NCBI RefSeq assembly: GCF_004000945.1
Contig: NZ_BIMF01000023.1
Span: 31,745 to 95,744, forward strand
DNA length: 64,000 nucleotides
Reading direction: 5' to 3'
DNA from: Paenibacillus lautus NBRC 15380
GTDB taxonomy: Bacteria > Bacillota > Bacilli > Paenibacillales > Paenibacillaceae
How positions within the stretch are numbered: position 1 is the stretch's first letter; every line of letters starts with the position of its first letter. The notes beneath the pieces were generated by a model that saw only the letters and a program-made list of their open reading frames with translations, did not search any database and had not been told where the DNA came from. The position numbers and the translations under genes were made by a program. Below are positions 25,403-33,768 of this stretch, piece after piece.

Positions 25403-25492
25403 CATGAGAAACCACCCTAATTGAACTGCACCTCCAATGTTAGATGGTGTCTAACAATTGGGGTGGTTCAAATTCACAGGTGGTTTCTCATG
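25403..25492. repeat. 90-bp imperfect hairpin with insertion-sequence-like core
   Basis: Outer arms starting CATGAGAAACCACC (25403-25416) and their complement ending at 25492 enclose a 49-bp core (25422-25470). The two halves of the core resemble the facing terminal repeats of IS3/IS150-type elements (TGAACTGCACC... and its near-complement). It may be a minimal non-autonomous element or a relic. It sits 24 bases after the prkA stop, where it can also act as a terminator. Confidence 0.5.
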
Positions 25493-25515
25493 GCATTCCA
25501 TTCTTCTATTCGTTA

Positions 25516-27411
25516 TTACCGATTCAACAGACTGCCCACATAACGCAGCAGCTCGTTCGCGCATACCGGGCAGTACCCATGCTCCTCGATCAGTCTGGAG
25601 CTAACCTCGTTGATCCGTTTCAACTGCACGGCATCCGGCGTTTTGGTCGAGGTCGTAATCTTGACGATATCCTTCAGGTCGGTGAACAGCTTCTTCTCAA
25701 TCGCCTCGCGCAGGCGCTCATGATTGTTATACTCGAACTTTTTGCCCTTCCGGGAATAAGCCGAGATGCGGATCATGATTTCCTCCCGGAAAGCCTTCTT
25801 TGCGTTTTCCGAGACACCGATCTGCTCCTCGATCGAACGCATCAATCTTTCGTCCGGATCCATCTCCTCATCGGTTAACGGATCGCGGATTTTCGTCCAG
25901 TTGCAGAATGCCTCGATGTTATCCAAATAATTCTCGAACAGCGTTTTGGCCGACTCCTCAAAGGAATACACAAAGGCTTTCTGGACTTCCTTCTTCGCCA
26001 GATCATCATACTCCTTGCGTGCGGCAGCGATAAAATTCAGATAACGCTCCCGCTCTTCCTTGGCAATCGAAGCGTGCTGATCCAGCCCATCCTTAATCGC
26101 CCGCAGCATATCCAGCGCGTTAATGCACTGAAGATCCTGCTTAATCAAAGCACTGGATATCCGGTTAATGACATATCGCGGATCAATCCCGGACATGCCT
26201 TCTTCCAGATATTCATTCTGCATTTCTTTCAGGTCCGCTTCTTTATATCCTTCGACTTCCACACCGTCGTACATGCGCATCTTCTTGATCAGATCCATCC
26301 CTTGCTTCTTCGTTTCCTTCAGACGCGTCAAAACGGAGAATATCGCGGCAGAACGAAGCGCGTGCGGCGCGATATGGATATGCTTCATATCACTTTGGCC
26401 GATCAGCTTCGAGTAGATCTTCTCCTCGTCGCTGACTCTCAGATTATACGGAATCGGCATGACAATCATCCGGGATTGCAGCGCCTCATTTTTCTTATTG
26501 GCGATAAATGCTTTATACTCGGATTCGTTGGTGTGGGCAACGATCAGTTCATCCGCGCTAATCAGCGCAAACCGGCCCGCTTTAAAATTCCCTTCCTGGG
26601 TCAGGGAGAGCAAATTCCACAGAAATTTTTCGTCGCATTTCAGCATCTCCTGGAACTCCATCAAACCACGGTTGGCTTTGTTTAACTCGCCGTCAAAGCG
26701 GTAGGCCCGCGGATCCGACTCCGAGCCGTATTCCGTGATGGTGGAGAAATCGATGCTGCCGGTCAAATCGGCAATATCCTGCGACTTGGGATCCGATGGA
26801 CTGAACGTACCGATGCCGACCCGGTTCTCCTCGGAAATTAATATCCGCTCGACTTCAACCTTTTCGATATCTCCGCCGTATTCGGTCTTTAAGCGAAGCT
26901 GGCAGGCCGGGCACAAATTCCCCTCGATTCGGACGCCGAGCTCCTTCTCGATTTCCGGTCTGAGCTCCAGCGGAATCAAATGCAGCGGCTCTTCCTGCAT
27001 CGGGCAGCCGGCGATCGCGTATACCGCTCCCCGGTCGGTACGGGAATGCTTCTCCAGGCCGCGCTTCAGCAGCGTGACCAGCGTGGATTTCCCGCCGCTG
27101 ACGGGCCCCATAAGCAGCAGTATGCGCTTGCGTACATCCAGTCTGCGGGCCGCGGAATGGAAATATTCCTCAACGAGTTTCTCAACAGCTCGGTCGAGAC
27201 CGAAGATTTCCTGTTCAAAAAACTTATATTTTTTCTGGCCCCCGCTCTCTTCGAAACCGTAGGATTCGATCATGTCATATACACGGGCATGTGCCGTCAT
27301 GGCTGGAGAGGGATCCTTCTTAAGTATTTCAATGTATTCCCTGAATGTGCCGCTCCACGCCAAACGGTCGCCTTCTGCCCGATACGATGCTATGCGTTCG
27401 AAAATATCCAT
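25516..27411 (-). CDS. prkA: PrkA family serine protein kinase / AAA+ protein
   Basis: The 631-residue protein has an N-terminal PrkA AAA+ domain with P-loop GPVSGGKST at 102-110 and a C-terminal kinase-like region. A four-Cys-like pair (CPMQEE and CPAC near 165-200) is present. In Bacillus PrkA is made in the mother cell and influences late sporulation gene expression; both kinase and protease activity have been reported. AGGAGGTAGCGAA fixes the start at 27411; the frame continues to 27555 without a ribosome site. The usual partner YhbH/YeaH is not found in the window. Confidence 0.93.
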   Translation of the reverse strand: MDIFERIASYRAEGDRLAWSGTFREYIEILKKDPSPAMTAHARVYDMIESYGFEESGGQKKYKFFEQEIFGLDRAVEKLVEEYFHSAARRLDVRKRILLLMGPVSGGKSTLVTLLKRGLEKHSRTDRGAVYAIAGCPMQEEPLHLIPLELRPEIEKELGVRIEGNLCPACQLRLKTEYGGDIEKVEVERILISEENRVGIGTFSPSDPKSQDIADLTGSIDFSTITEYGSESDPRAYRFDGELNKANRGLMEFQEMLKCDEKFLWNLLSLTQEGNFKAGRFALISADELIVAHTNESEYKAFIANKKNEALQSRMIVMPIPYNLRVSDEEKIYSKLIGQSDMKHIHIAPHALRSAAIFSVLTRLKETKKQGMDLIKKMRMYDGVEVEGYKEADLKEMQNEYLEEGMSGIDPRYVINRISSALIKQDLQCINALDMLRAIKDGLDQHASIAKEERERYLNFIAAARKEYDDLAKKEVQKAFVYSFEESAKTLFENYLDNIEAFCNWTKIRDPLTDEEMDPDERLMRSIEEQIGVSENAKKAFREEIMIRISAYSRKGKKFEYNNHERLREAIEKKLFTDLKDIVKITTSTKTPDAVQLKRINEVSSRLIEEHGYCPVCANELLRYVGSLLNR

Positions 27412-27676
27412 TTCGCTACCTCCTATGAGTCTGTTTATGGGGATTGGCTTCCATTCCACAGCGTCATTAGAAAACATTCCATTTTCGAAAAAGTGTATTA
27501 CATACCTATGCGACTTACTTGGAATAGTTGACCTTATTTTCGAAGTCATGCGCATGCAATTTTATCTAACCACCGGTCCATTCTACACTCGGGTACGTCA
27601 CGCGAGCCGTCCCCATGCTATACTGAAATTACATTAACTTGACATTAAGCATCTTTCGAATAAAAGGAGAGTCATC

Positions 27677-28453
27677 ATGGCGATAAAGCATGAAGCCGAG
27701 CTGTACGCTCCCCTGAAGGCCTTTTTTGAATTGAACGGTTATGAAGTGAAAGGCGAAGTGCGCCATTGTGATCTTGTCGGCATGAAAGAGGGCGCCGATG
27801 AACCGCTGATTGTGGAACTGAAAAAAACATTCAATCTGGCTCTTTTGCTCCAGGGCATCGAACGTTTGAAGCTGACCCCGTACGTTTACCTTGCCGTCGA
27901 GAAGAGCCGGGCGAAGAAAGGAGCCGTCAATCAGCGCTGGTCGGAGCTGACGGGGCTCTGCGGACGTTTGGGACTTGGACTCATTACGGTCACCTTTTAC
28001 AAAACCAAAGCGCCCTTCGTCGAGGTGCTCTGTGAGCCGGAGATGGCCGTGCAGAAGGGACGGACCGCCATCAGGCGCAAGGAACGCCTGTTGTATGAAT
28101 TTCGTGAGCGCAGCGGCGATTACAACACGGGCGGGGTGACGAGGGCCAAGCTGGTTACCGCTTATCGCGAGAAGACGCTGCGCGTTGCTGCTGCCATGAA
28201 TGCGGCGGAAGCGGAGCAGCTGGGCTCGCGCGAACTCCCGGAGGGTCATGAGCTGCAAGAAGGAACTGCCCCTGCGGTGCTCACCGGCATTTCTCCGGCG
28301 GCTGTGCGGGATCGAAGCGGCGTGGGATCGGCGGCTGACATTCTGCAGCGCAATTACTACGGCTGGTTCCGTCGGGTGAGCCGCGGACGCTACGTGCTGA
28401 CGCCGGCCGGCGTACAGGCCCTGGCAGATTATGCTTCCGTAGTGAAATCATAG
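27677..28453 (+). CDS. DUF2161 protein, PD-(D/E)XK nuclease-like fold
   Basis: This 258-residue protein begins with an HEAELYAPLKAFFELNGY helix followed by CDLVGM and LIVELKK, which together form a PD-(D/E)XK nuclease-like core (acidic residue, D, ExK) in the first ~60 residues. The C-terminal half looks like a winged-helix region (ADILQRNYYGWFRRVSRGRY). The family is annotated DUF2161; nuclease activity is an inference from the motif. AAAAGGAGAG precedes the ATG. Divergent from prkA. Confidence 0.78.
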   Translation: MAIKHEAELYAPLKAFFELNGYEVKGEVRHCDLVGMKEGADEPLIVELKKTFNLALLLQGIERLKLTPYVYLAVEKSRAKKGAVNQRWSELTGLCGRLGLGLITVTFYKTKAPFVEVLCEPEMAVQKGRTAIRRKERLLYEFRERSGDYNTGGVTRAKLVTAYREKTLRVAAAMNAAEAEQLGSRELPEGHELQEGTAPAVLTGISPAAVRDRSGVGSAADILQRNYYGWFRRVSRGRYVLTPAGVQALADYASVVKS

Positions 28454-28499
28454 ATTTTATACGCAGACCCTCAAACAAGCAAACATTCGCCCATGAAAA

Positions 28500-28550
28500 A
28501 AAGCTGCTGATTCTATTCCGAACCTGAAATCAGGCTCAATCAGCAGCTTT
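28500..28550. terminator. Bidirectional terminator between convergent genes
   Basis: AAAGCTGCTGATT (28500-28512) and AATCAGCAGCTTT (28538-28550), 13-bp perfect, with a small inner stem. Confidence 0.8.
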
Positions 28551-28591
28551 GCTATGTTATACACGATTTCGCTAAAAGAAACGTTCCATGT

Positions 28592-29806
28592 CTAATTCCG
28601 GGCTGTAAATTCCATCACGGCTTCGCTGATGAGATTCATGCCGAGCAGCAGCTCATCCCGCCCCGGATGCGTAAAATTCAGCCGGATACACTCACGGGTG
28701 CGATCTGCTGCCGAGCACATCGAGCCTGGCAGGAATGCGGCTCCTTTTAATAGAGCGGCTCTTAAGAGGCTATCCCCATTCAAGCCCGGAGGCAGCTGTA
28801 CCCAGAGAAACATCCCCCCGGGAGGCACCGCATACTTCGAATCCTTCCATGCGCTGCGTTTCAGCAGCTCCACCATCAGCTTGAGCCTCGTTGCGTATTC
28901 CCGATTGAGCATGGCGATATGATCTTCCAGCTTAAAATGCTTCGATTCCAGCAGATGATGCAGCATCCGCTGGTTCAGCATGCTGGATTGCCAGTCGGCC
29001 ATCTGCTTCACAGCCGTCATCATCTCAATCAAGCGCCGGTTCCCGGCAGCCCATCCCGTACGCAGCGCCGGCGCTACGGTTTTACTGAACGAGCCAACAT
29101 ACAGAACATGTCCTCCCTGCGGCTCCTCAAGTGAGAAGATGGAAGGAATTCGGGGCTTCGGATTCTTGGCGTCCGCAAAATAAAGATCGCCGTAAGAATC
29201 ATCCTCCACGATAAGAAGTCCATGTGAGATACACAGCTCCAGCACCTGCTTGCGCCGTTCCAAACTCCACATCACGCCTGTGGGATTGGTAAAATTGGGC
29301 GCAGCCATCAGCAGCTTCGGCTTATGCTGCCGGATCATGGCCTCAAGATGCTCCGGCAGCATCCCGTCTTGATCTCCCTCCACAGGCACGATGACGGCAC
29401 CTTGGAGACGCAGCACCTGGAGCAGTCCCGGTGAGGTTGGATTCTCCACCAGCACCGGATCGCCTGGGTCCACATACACCCGGACCAGCAAATCGATGGC
29501 CTGCTGGGTGCCCGTTGTCAGCAGAATATGCTGGGGCTGAACGCTCAGGCCTTTACGCCTGGAAAAGTCCTCGCTCAGCCACTCGCGCAGCGGTCCATAG
29601 CCTTCTGCCTCACCGTACTGCAGGGCGAGCGGGTCCTCGGAGAGCACCGATGTCGCCGCTTCTGCCAGTGAATGCAAAGGAAATAACTCTTCGGCCGGCA
29701 GCTCTTCTGCCAAGGAAATAAAAGAATCCCGCTTCGCAAGTTCCCTGATATCGCGCAGCGGGGATGACAAAAGGGTCTGTGCACGGGAAGCAAAGGAATA
29801 CTGCAT
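28592..29806 (-). CDS. PLP-dependent aminotransferase, class I/II (2-aminoadipate aminotransferase-like)
   Basis: The 404-residue fold-type I aminotransferase has TTGTQQAIDLLVRVYVDPG at the cofactor site, PNFTNPTG, DDSYGDL and the PLP lysine in SFSKTVAPALRTGW. It resembles LysN/AroH-type enzymes and the catalytic half of MocR regulators, but there is no DNA-binding domain. Substrate is unknown. GGAGGGA places the ATG at 29806; an earlier in-frame ATG at 29833 has no site. Single gene. Confidence 0.88.
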   Translation of the reverse strand: MQYSFASRAQTLLSSPLRDIRELAKRDSFISLAEELPAEELFPLHSLAEAATSVLSEDPLALQYGEAEGYGPLREWLSEDFSRRKGLSVQPQHILLTTGTQQAIDLLVRVYVDPGDPVLVENPTSPGLLQVLRLQGAVIVPVEGDQDGMLPEHLEAMIRQHKPKLLMAAPNFTNPTGVMWSLERRKQVLELCISHGLLIVEDDSYGDLYFADAKNPKPRIPSIFSLEEPQGGHVLYVGSFSKTVAPALRTGWAAGNRRLIEMMTAVKQMADWQSSMLNQRMLHHLLESKHFKLEDHIAMLNREYATRLKLMVELLKRSAWKDSKYAVPPGGMFLWVQLPPGLNGDSLLRAALLKGAAFLPGSMCSAADRTRECIRLNFTHPGRDELLLGMNLISEAVMEFTARN

Positions 29807-29915
29807 GGAAGTCCCTCCTCTAACCGTTATCAAAACCTCGGTTTTGTATTCAGGAGCCTCTTAACAACCTCTAAAAGGTATTCCTGATATGTATATATTA
29901 TACCTTAATCCTGCA

Positions 29916-30572
29916 TTAGGCATATATTTGCCTGCCTTGGCGGGTATACAGCGCATACTTCTCGATCGCCTGCGCACGGGTGGATACCCCGAGCTTCACA
30001 TAAATTTTGCGGAGGTAATTGTCAATCGAGCGGCGGCTTACCTGAATTTCCATGGCGATTTTGTCGTATGTAATGCCCTGGACGATCCGTTCCATTATAA
30101 AAGCCTCCGTCTCGGAGAGCTGGAGTCCGCCTTCGTTCATTGCAGAGGCCGTTAACGGCCAGATGCCTTGCCTTACCCAGTCGAGCGGCAGCGAGGCAAC
30201 GCCTTCCCGGAGTCCGGTAATCATATGTATGAGCTGAAATGTGGATGCCTGCTTGGACAATAGGCCGCTAGCACCGCGGCTGACCAAGGATTGCAGCAAA
30301 GAAAGGCCATCATTGTCGGTCATAATGACGACATGGGTCTTCGGGGACAGCTGCTTCATCTGCTCCAACACGGCTTCCGAGGTATGTTCCGACAAATGAT
30401 AATCCAATAGTACCAAGTCAGGAAGCAAATCTCCGACCATTCGAAGCCCTTCTGAATCCGAGGATGTCATTCCCTCCACGAGCAGATCCTGCTGCTCTTC
30501 CAAAATCAATTTTGTTCCCAGCATGCTTGTAGGTTGACTGCCGACGATAACTACCCGCCAAACCTGATTCAT
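29916..30572 (-). CDS. LuxR-type response regulator with altered acidic pocket
   Basis: The 218-residue protein has an N-terminal receiver-like domain (1-125) and a C-terminal LuxR/NarL helix-turn-helix (about 148-208, ISRRSIDNYL-type recognition region, here VSRRSIDNYLRK). The phosphoacceptor Asp (LVLLDYHL), the Thr (VIMTDND) and the Lys (LLSKQAS) are present. The acidic pair that normally follows the first strand (DD) is replaced by GSQP (VVIVGSQPTSML), so Mg-dependent phosphorylation may be weak or absent. No histidine kinase is adjacent. It is distantly ComA-like, but I would not name it. Confidence 0.82.
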   Translation of the reverse strand: MNQVWRVVIVGSQPTSMLGTKLILEEQQDLLVEGMTSSDSEGLRMVGDLLPDLVLLDYHLSEHTSEAVLEQMKQLSPKTHVVIMTDNDGLSLLQSLVSRGASGLLSKQASTFQLIHMITGLREGVASLPLDWVRQGIWPLTASAMNEGGLQLSETEAFIMERIVQGITYDKIAMEIQVSRRSIDNYLRKIYVKLGVSTRAQAIEKYALYTRQGRQIYA

Positions 30573-30947
30573 TTTCTAATAGACCTCCTGTATCAACAAT
30601 CTTGAATCTCTAGTATCTCTATTAAGTAAGCGCCGTCAATTTCTTACATATCCGGTATTGCGAATCCTCGTTGTTTGCAGATATGGATAGACGCAATTCG
30701 GAGCCGTTATTCGTATAGAAAAAAGGTTAATTAATCCTATAGGCGCAGGGCCTTTGACGGTATACATGGCGAATGTCTTATATGTATCCTATTTGATAAT
30801 CAAATCTATACAGATTGTATCCCACTCTATCTTTCTAGGCAATCTATTTTTCATAAAAACAAGTGCTATTGGTTCGTCTTTGCGAAAGTAATTCTGACAT
30901 GTTAGAATGAAATTTGGAAAAAATGATAGTTTTTGAGGGGTGATGAA
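30573..30947. other. Intergenic region with a palindrome and a promoter
   Basis: The region between divergent genes holds a 15-bp perfect palindrome ATTTGATAATCAAAT at 30791-30805 and the SigA promoter at 30880-30908. I see no gene or RNA structure in the rest. Confidence 0.45.
30880..30908 (+). promoter_or_regulatory. SigA promoter with extended -10
   Basis: TTGCGA (30880-30885), 17 bases, TAGAAT (30903-30908), with TG one base before the -10. It is 40 bases before the ATG at 30948. Confidence 0.65.
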
Positions 30948-31361
30948 ATGCCAATGCTGGAGCAGGAACACAATACCCCCTATAAATCCCGTGAGGAAAT
31001 GCAGCAAAAGGGGCCATCCACCAAATGGTTCTGGGTATTTTGGATTGTTCTCATCGGGCTGGGTACCACCGCAGCCTACCTATATAGCAATCACTTGAAG
31101 GAGCAAGTCGTGGTGCAGCTGCAGCAGGATACGCGCCAGGAGATGGCGTCATTCAAAGCAGAGTACGACCAAAGGTTTAACGAGCTGGTTCAGGAAATGG
31201 ACGAAATGCAGAGCAAGGTTCAGTCGTTTAATGAGCTGCTGACCTTTACCAAGGATCAGGCTAGCGGCAAAACAGACAACAGCAACAAGCTGTACAGTCA
31301 ACTAAGCCAAGTTGAGAAACAGCTGAAAGAGCTGGAACGCAAGATGGAGCTGCTGAAGTGA
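30948..31361 (+). CDS. Single-span membrane protein with coiled coil, function unknown
   Basis: This is a 137-residue protein: a short cytoplasmic N-terminus (1-27), one membrane helix (about 28-46, WFWVFWIVLIGLGTTAAYLY) and an extracytoplasmic coiled coil rich in Gln/Glu/Lys (about 50-137). AGGGGTGATGAA supports the ATG at 30948 over an in-frame TTG at 30933. Its stop overlaps the GTG start of the next gene (GTGA), so the two are coupled and probably act together at the cell surface. Confidence 0.75.
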   Translation: MPMLEQEHNTPYKSREEMQQKGPSTKWFWVFWIVLIGLGTTAAYLYSNHLKEQVVVQLQQDTRQEMASFKAEYDQRFNELVQEMDEMQSKVQSFNELLTFTKDQASGKTDNSNKLYSQLSQVEKQLKELERKMELLK

Positions 31362-32443
31362 GAAAACTGAAGTATATCCGTCCCAAGCAGTTAAACCGTA
31401 CGTTTATGCTGGCCATTGCACCTTTTATCGGAGTGCTGCTGTGTATGTGGTTAATCACGGAACCGCCGCGTCTGTCGCACGAAACCGCGGAGTACATACC
31501 ATCCGGCAGCATATCGGAACAGTCGGCCGTTATTAAACAGGATTTGGATCAAGCTGCCGTCTCTGCGGAGCAGACGATAACCTCCATTGAAAAAACGGCC
31601 AAGCTCTATCGGCAGACAACCGCCACGGTAGGAGCCATTCTGCAAACAGCGGAATCGCAAGCCGCGCGCCCGGAGCAAATCTATAATCGCCGGATCACAA
31701 CCAAACTGGGCGTCCCTATTGAAACGGTCAACAGTGACCGGATTCGAATTGAGTTGTACAAGATCAATCCCGGCACCTATCACGGATATGCGATGAAGGT
31801 CAAACTGAAGGACCCTTCCGCGATGAAAATGTCGCTTGGGAGCGAAAGCGGCAGACCCGGGTCCGTCGAAACCACCATGCGTGCCGTAAGCCGGCATGGT
31901 GCGGTTGCGGGAATTAATGCCGGTGGATACGCTGACGGGAACGGGGGCAGACATCCGCTGAGCACGACCTATTATGATGGCAAGTACGTCTCGGGGTTTC
32001 AACCGAGCTTTAAGGATCTTGCCTTTGTCGGCATGAGCAAATCCGGCAAGCTGATCGGTGGCAAGTTCTACAGCCAGAGCGAGCTTGACCGGCTTGATCC
32101 TATGTTCGGTGCTACCTTTGTACCCGTGCTGCTCAAAAACGGCAGCAAAACGACAATACCCGAGAAATGGAGAACAACTCCCGGCCGGGCACCGCGTACC
32201 GTCATCGGCAATTACAAGGACGATCAGCTGCTCATCCTGGTTACCGAAGGATATGATGAGAAGGGCAAATCGGGAGCCACGCTGCAGGAGCTGCAGAACA
32301 AGCTTAAAAAGCTGGGCGTGATCGACGCTTATAATCTGGATGGCGGCGGGTCCGCATCCCTAATCCTAAACGGCCGCGTCGTGAACAAACCGTCGGACGG
32401 AAGTCTGCGCCCGGTACCTACGCACTTCTTATTTTTCAAATGA
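31358..32443 (+). CDS. Membrane-anchored NAGPA-domain (phosphodiester glycosidase) protein
   Basis: The 361-residue protein has an N-terminal signal anchor (about 17-37), a helical stalk (about 50-110) and a C-terminal phosphodiester glycosidase domain (about 180-360). Visible motifs are VAGINAGGYADGNG, PGRAPRTVIG and the conserved YNLDGGGSASL. In bacteria the domain is thought to act on cell-envelope glycans or teichoic-acid linked sugars; the actual substrate here is unknown. GTG start overlapping the upstream stop. Confidence 0.85.
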   Translation: MRKLKYIRPKQLNRTFMLAIAPFIGVLLCMWLITEPPRLSHETAEYIPSGSISEQSAVIKQDLDQAAVSAEQTITSIEKTAKLYRQTTATVGAILQTAESQAARPEQIYNRRITTKLGVPIETVNSDRIRIELYKINPGTYHGYAMKVKLKDPSAMKMSLGSESGRPGSVETTMRAVSRHGAVAGINAGGYADGNGGRHPLSTTYYDGKYVSGFQPSFKDLAFVGMSKSGKLIGGKFYSQSELDRLDPMFGATFVPVLLKNGSKTTIPEKWRTTPGRAPRTVIGNYKDDQLLILVTEGYDEKGKSGATLQELQNKLKKLGVIDAYNLDGGGSASLILNGRVVNKPSDGSLRPVPTHFLFFK

Positions 32444-32523
32444 TAGAATCGGCCCTCATATTCTCGTTTATTTTTTGGCTCAAGGTGGTTATAATAAGGT
32501 TAGCTTAGCAGGAGGTGGCAAGA

Positions 32524-32628
32524 ATGTCGTTCTCATTAACATTTTGGATCGTCATGCTCGTATTCGCCCTTTATATGGTTGGCATTTGGACCGCGGCATA
32601 CAATGATGATAAAACCAAAGGCCTGTAA
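32524..32628 (+). CDS. 34-residue single-span membrane peptide
   Basis: A short peptide beginning MSFSLTFWIVMLVFALYMVG and ending in a polar tail (AAYNDDKTKGL). AGGAGGTGGCAAGA gives an excellent ribosome site, and a hairpin with a T run follows directly (32634-32665), so it is a complete small gene. I do not recognise a named family; a role as a small regulator of a membrane complex is possible but unsupported. Confidence 0.6.
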   Translation: MSFSLTFWIVMLVFALYMVGIWTAAYNDDKTKGL

Positions 32629-32633
32629 GGCGT

Positions 32634-32668
32634 CTCCCTCGTATATCGGGGGAGTTTTATTTTTTTGA
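32634..32668 (+). terminator. Terminator of the small membrane peptide gene
   Basis: CTCCCTCG pairs with CGGGGGAG across a TATAT loop, followed by TTTTATTTTTTT. Confidence 0.65.
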
Positions 32669-32724
32669 GGGACAAAAAAGGCACCGCTCATTAGCGATGC
32701 GCAAAAAGTAATTCGTGTGAGGTA

Positions 32725-32979
32725 CTAGGCATGTTTTGGAAGCTGCTGCATTTCGGACATGCATTGTGAACAGATATAGCGTTCTTTAAACTCGCTTACT
32801 CCGTCCATAGAACCACAGAAGACGCATTTCGGACGATAGCGCTCCAATATAATATGGTCCCCCTGTACAAGAATTTCTACGGGATCCCCCTCGTTCATTT
32901 GATATCTCTTGCGTAGAGACTTAGGCAGAACGATTCTTCCCAGCTGATCAACTTTACGAACAACACCAGCAGGTTTCAT
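32725..32979 (-). CDS. AbrB/SpoVT-type transition regulator with zinc-ribbon tail
   Basis: This 84-residue protein has an N-terminal swapped-hairpin AbrB domain (GVVRKVDQLGRIVLPKSLRK) and a C-terminal four-Cys ribbon (CVFCG at about 52-56 and CSQC at about 70-73). AbrB-like factors control transition-state and sporulation genes. The Cys-ribbon tail separates it from AbrB itself. A short leader of about 70 bases follows its promoter. Targets are unknown. Confidence 0.88.
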   Translation of the reverse strand: MKPAGVVRKVDQLGRIVLPKSLRKRYQMNEGDPVEILVQGDHIILERYRPKCVFCGSMDGVSEFKERYICSQCMSEMQQLPKHA

Positions 32980-33052
32980 AACGATTGTACACCTCTTTCA
33001 TTTTCAACAAGTGATTTCTGACACCACAGTTCAGAACTGATAACAAGGGCCT

Positions 33053-33081
33053 AGTATAATAGTTCGATAAAAAGTTGTCGA
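33053..33081 (-). promoter_or_regulatory. SigA promoter of the AbrB-like gene
   Basis: On the minus strand TCGACA, 17 bases, TATACT, about 75 bases before the start codon. Confidence 0.6.
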
Positions 33082-33174
33082 ATCCTGCTGGAAATTAAGA
33101 ATTTCTTAGTTTTTTTCAATATCAACTAGGTATACTGGATGATTTTCCCGAAAAAACTCAATGTTTTGCAAAAT

Positions 33175-33639
33175 TTATTCCATACCCGGGAAATCTAATT
33201 GACGTAATGCTTCATACACCATAATCGCTGCGGAGTTGGACAGATTCAACGAACGCACCTTATCCGTCATCGGCATGCGAATACAATGCTCGCTATTCGC
33301 GGCTAGCAGCTCCGGAGGCAGTCCCTTGGTTTCTTTGCCAAACACCAAAAAATCTCCGTCTTGATATTCGATATCCATATAACGCTTGGTTGCCTTCGTT
33401 GTGGCGTAGAAATAGCGTCCTTCGGGATAGAGTGCCTGCAGCTCCTCAAAGGAATCATGATATTCAATATGTACGGCATACCAGTAATCCAGCCCGGCCC
33501 GTTTCAAGGTTTTGTCATCGGTATTAAAGCCGAGCGGACGGACCAGGTGCAGATGTGTGCCCGTTGCGGCGCAAGTTCTGGCGATATTGCCCGTATTGGC
33601 TGGAATTTCCGGTTCGACTAGTACGATGTGTAATGCCAT
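33175..33639 (-). CDS. trmL: tRNA (cytidine/uridine-34 2'-O)-methyltransferase
   Basis: This is a 154-residue SPOUT methyltransferase that methylates the wobble ribose of tRNA-Leu isoacceptors using SAM. The family features are all present: LVEPEIPANTGNIARTCAA, LVFGKETKGLP and the trefoil-knot segment IRMPMTDKVRSLNLSNSAAI. Length is typical. It lies between serC and the abrB-like gene with its own short leader. Confidence 0.93.
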   Translation of the reverse strand: MALHIVLVEPEIPANTGNIARTCAATGTHLHLVRPLGFNTDDKTLKRAGLDYWYAVHIEYHDSFEELQALYPEGRYFYATTKATKRYMDIEYQDGDFLVFGKETKGLPPELLAANSEHCIRMPMTDKVRSLNLSNSAAIMVYEALRQLDFPGME

Positions 33640-33768
33640 GTTGATAAGTCCACCTTTTCATCTGTTTTATTTTTATTATAACCGATTCCCTCCCGATTTC
33701 CCGGGATATCCAGAAATAACCTTCCGCCAAACCGGCGGAAGGTTATCATTGTGTAATCTTGTATAATA

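Noticed and set aside
29916..30572. Naming the regulator ComA
   Set aside because: Only general NarL-family similarity, no ComP or comQXP genes nearby and an altered acidic pocket.
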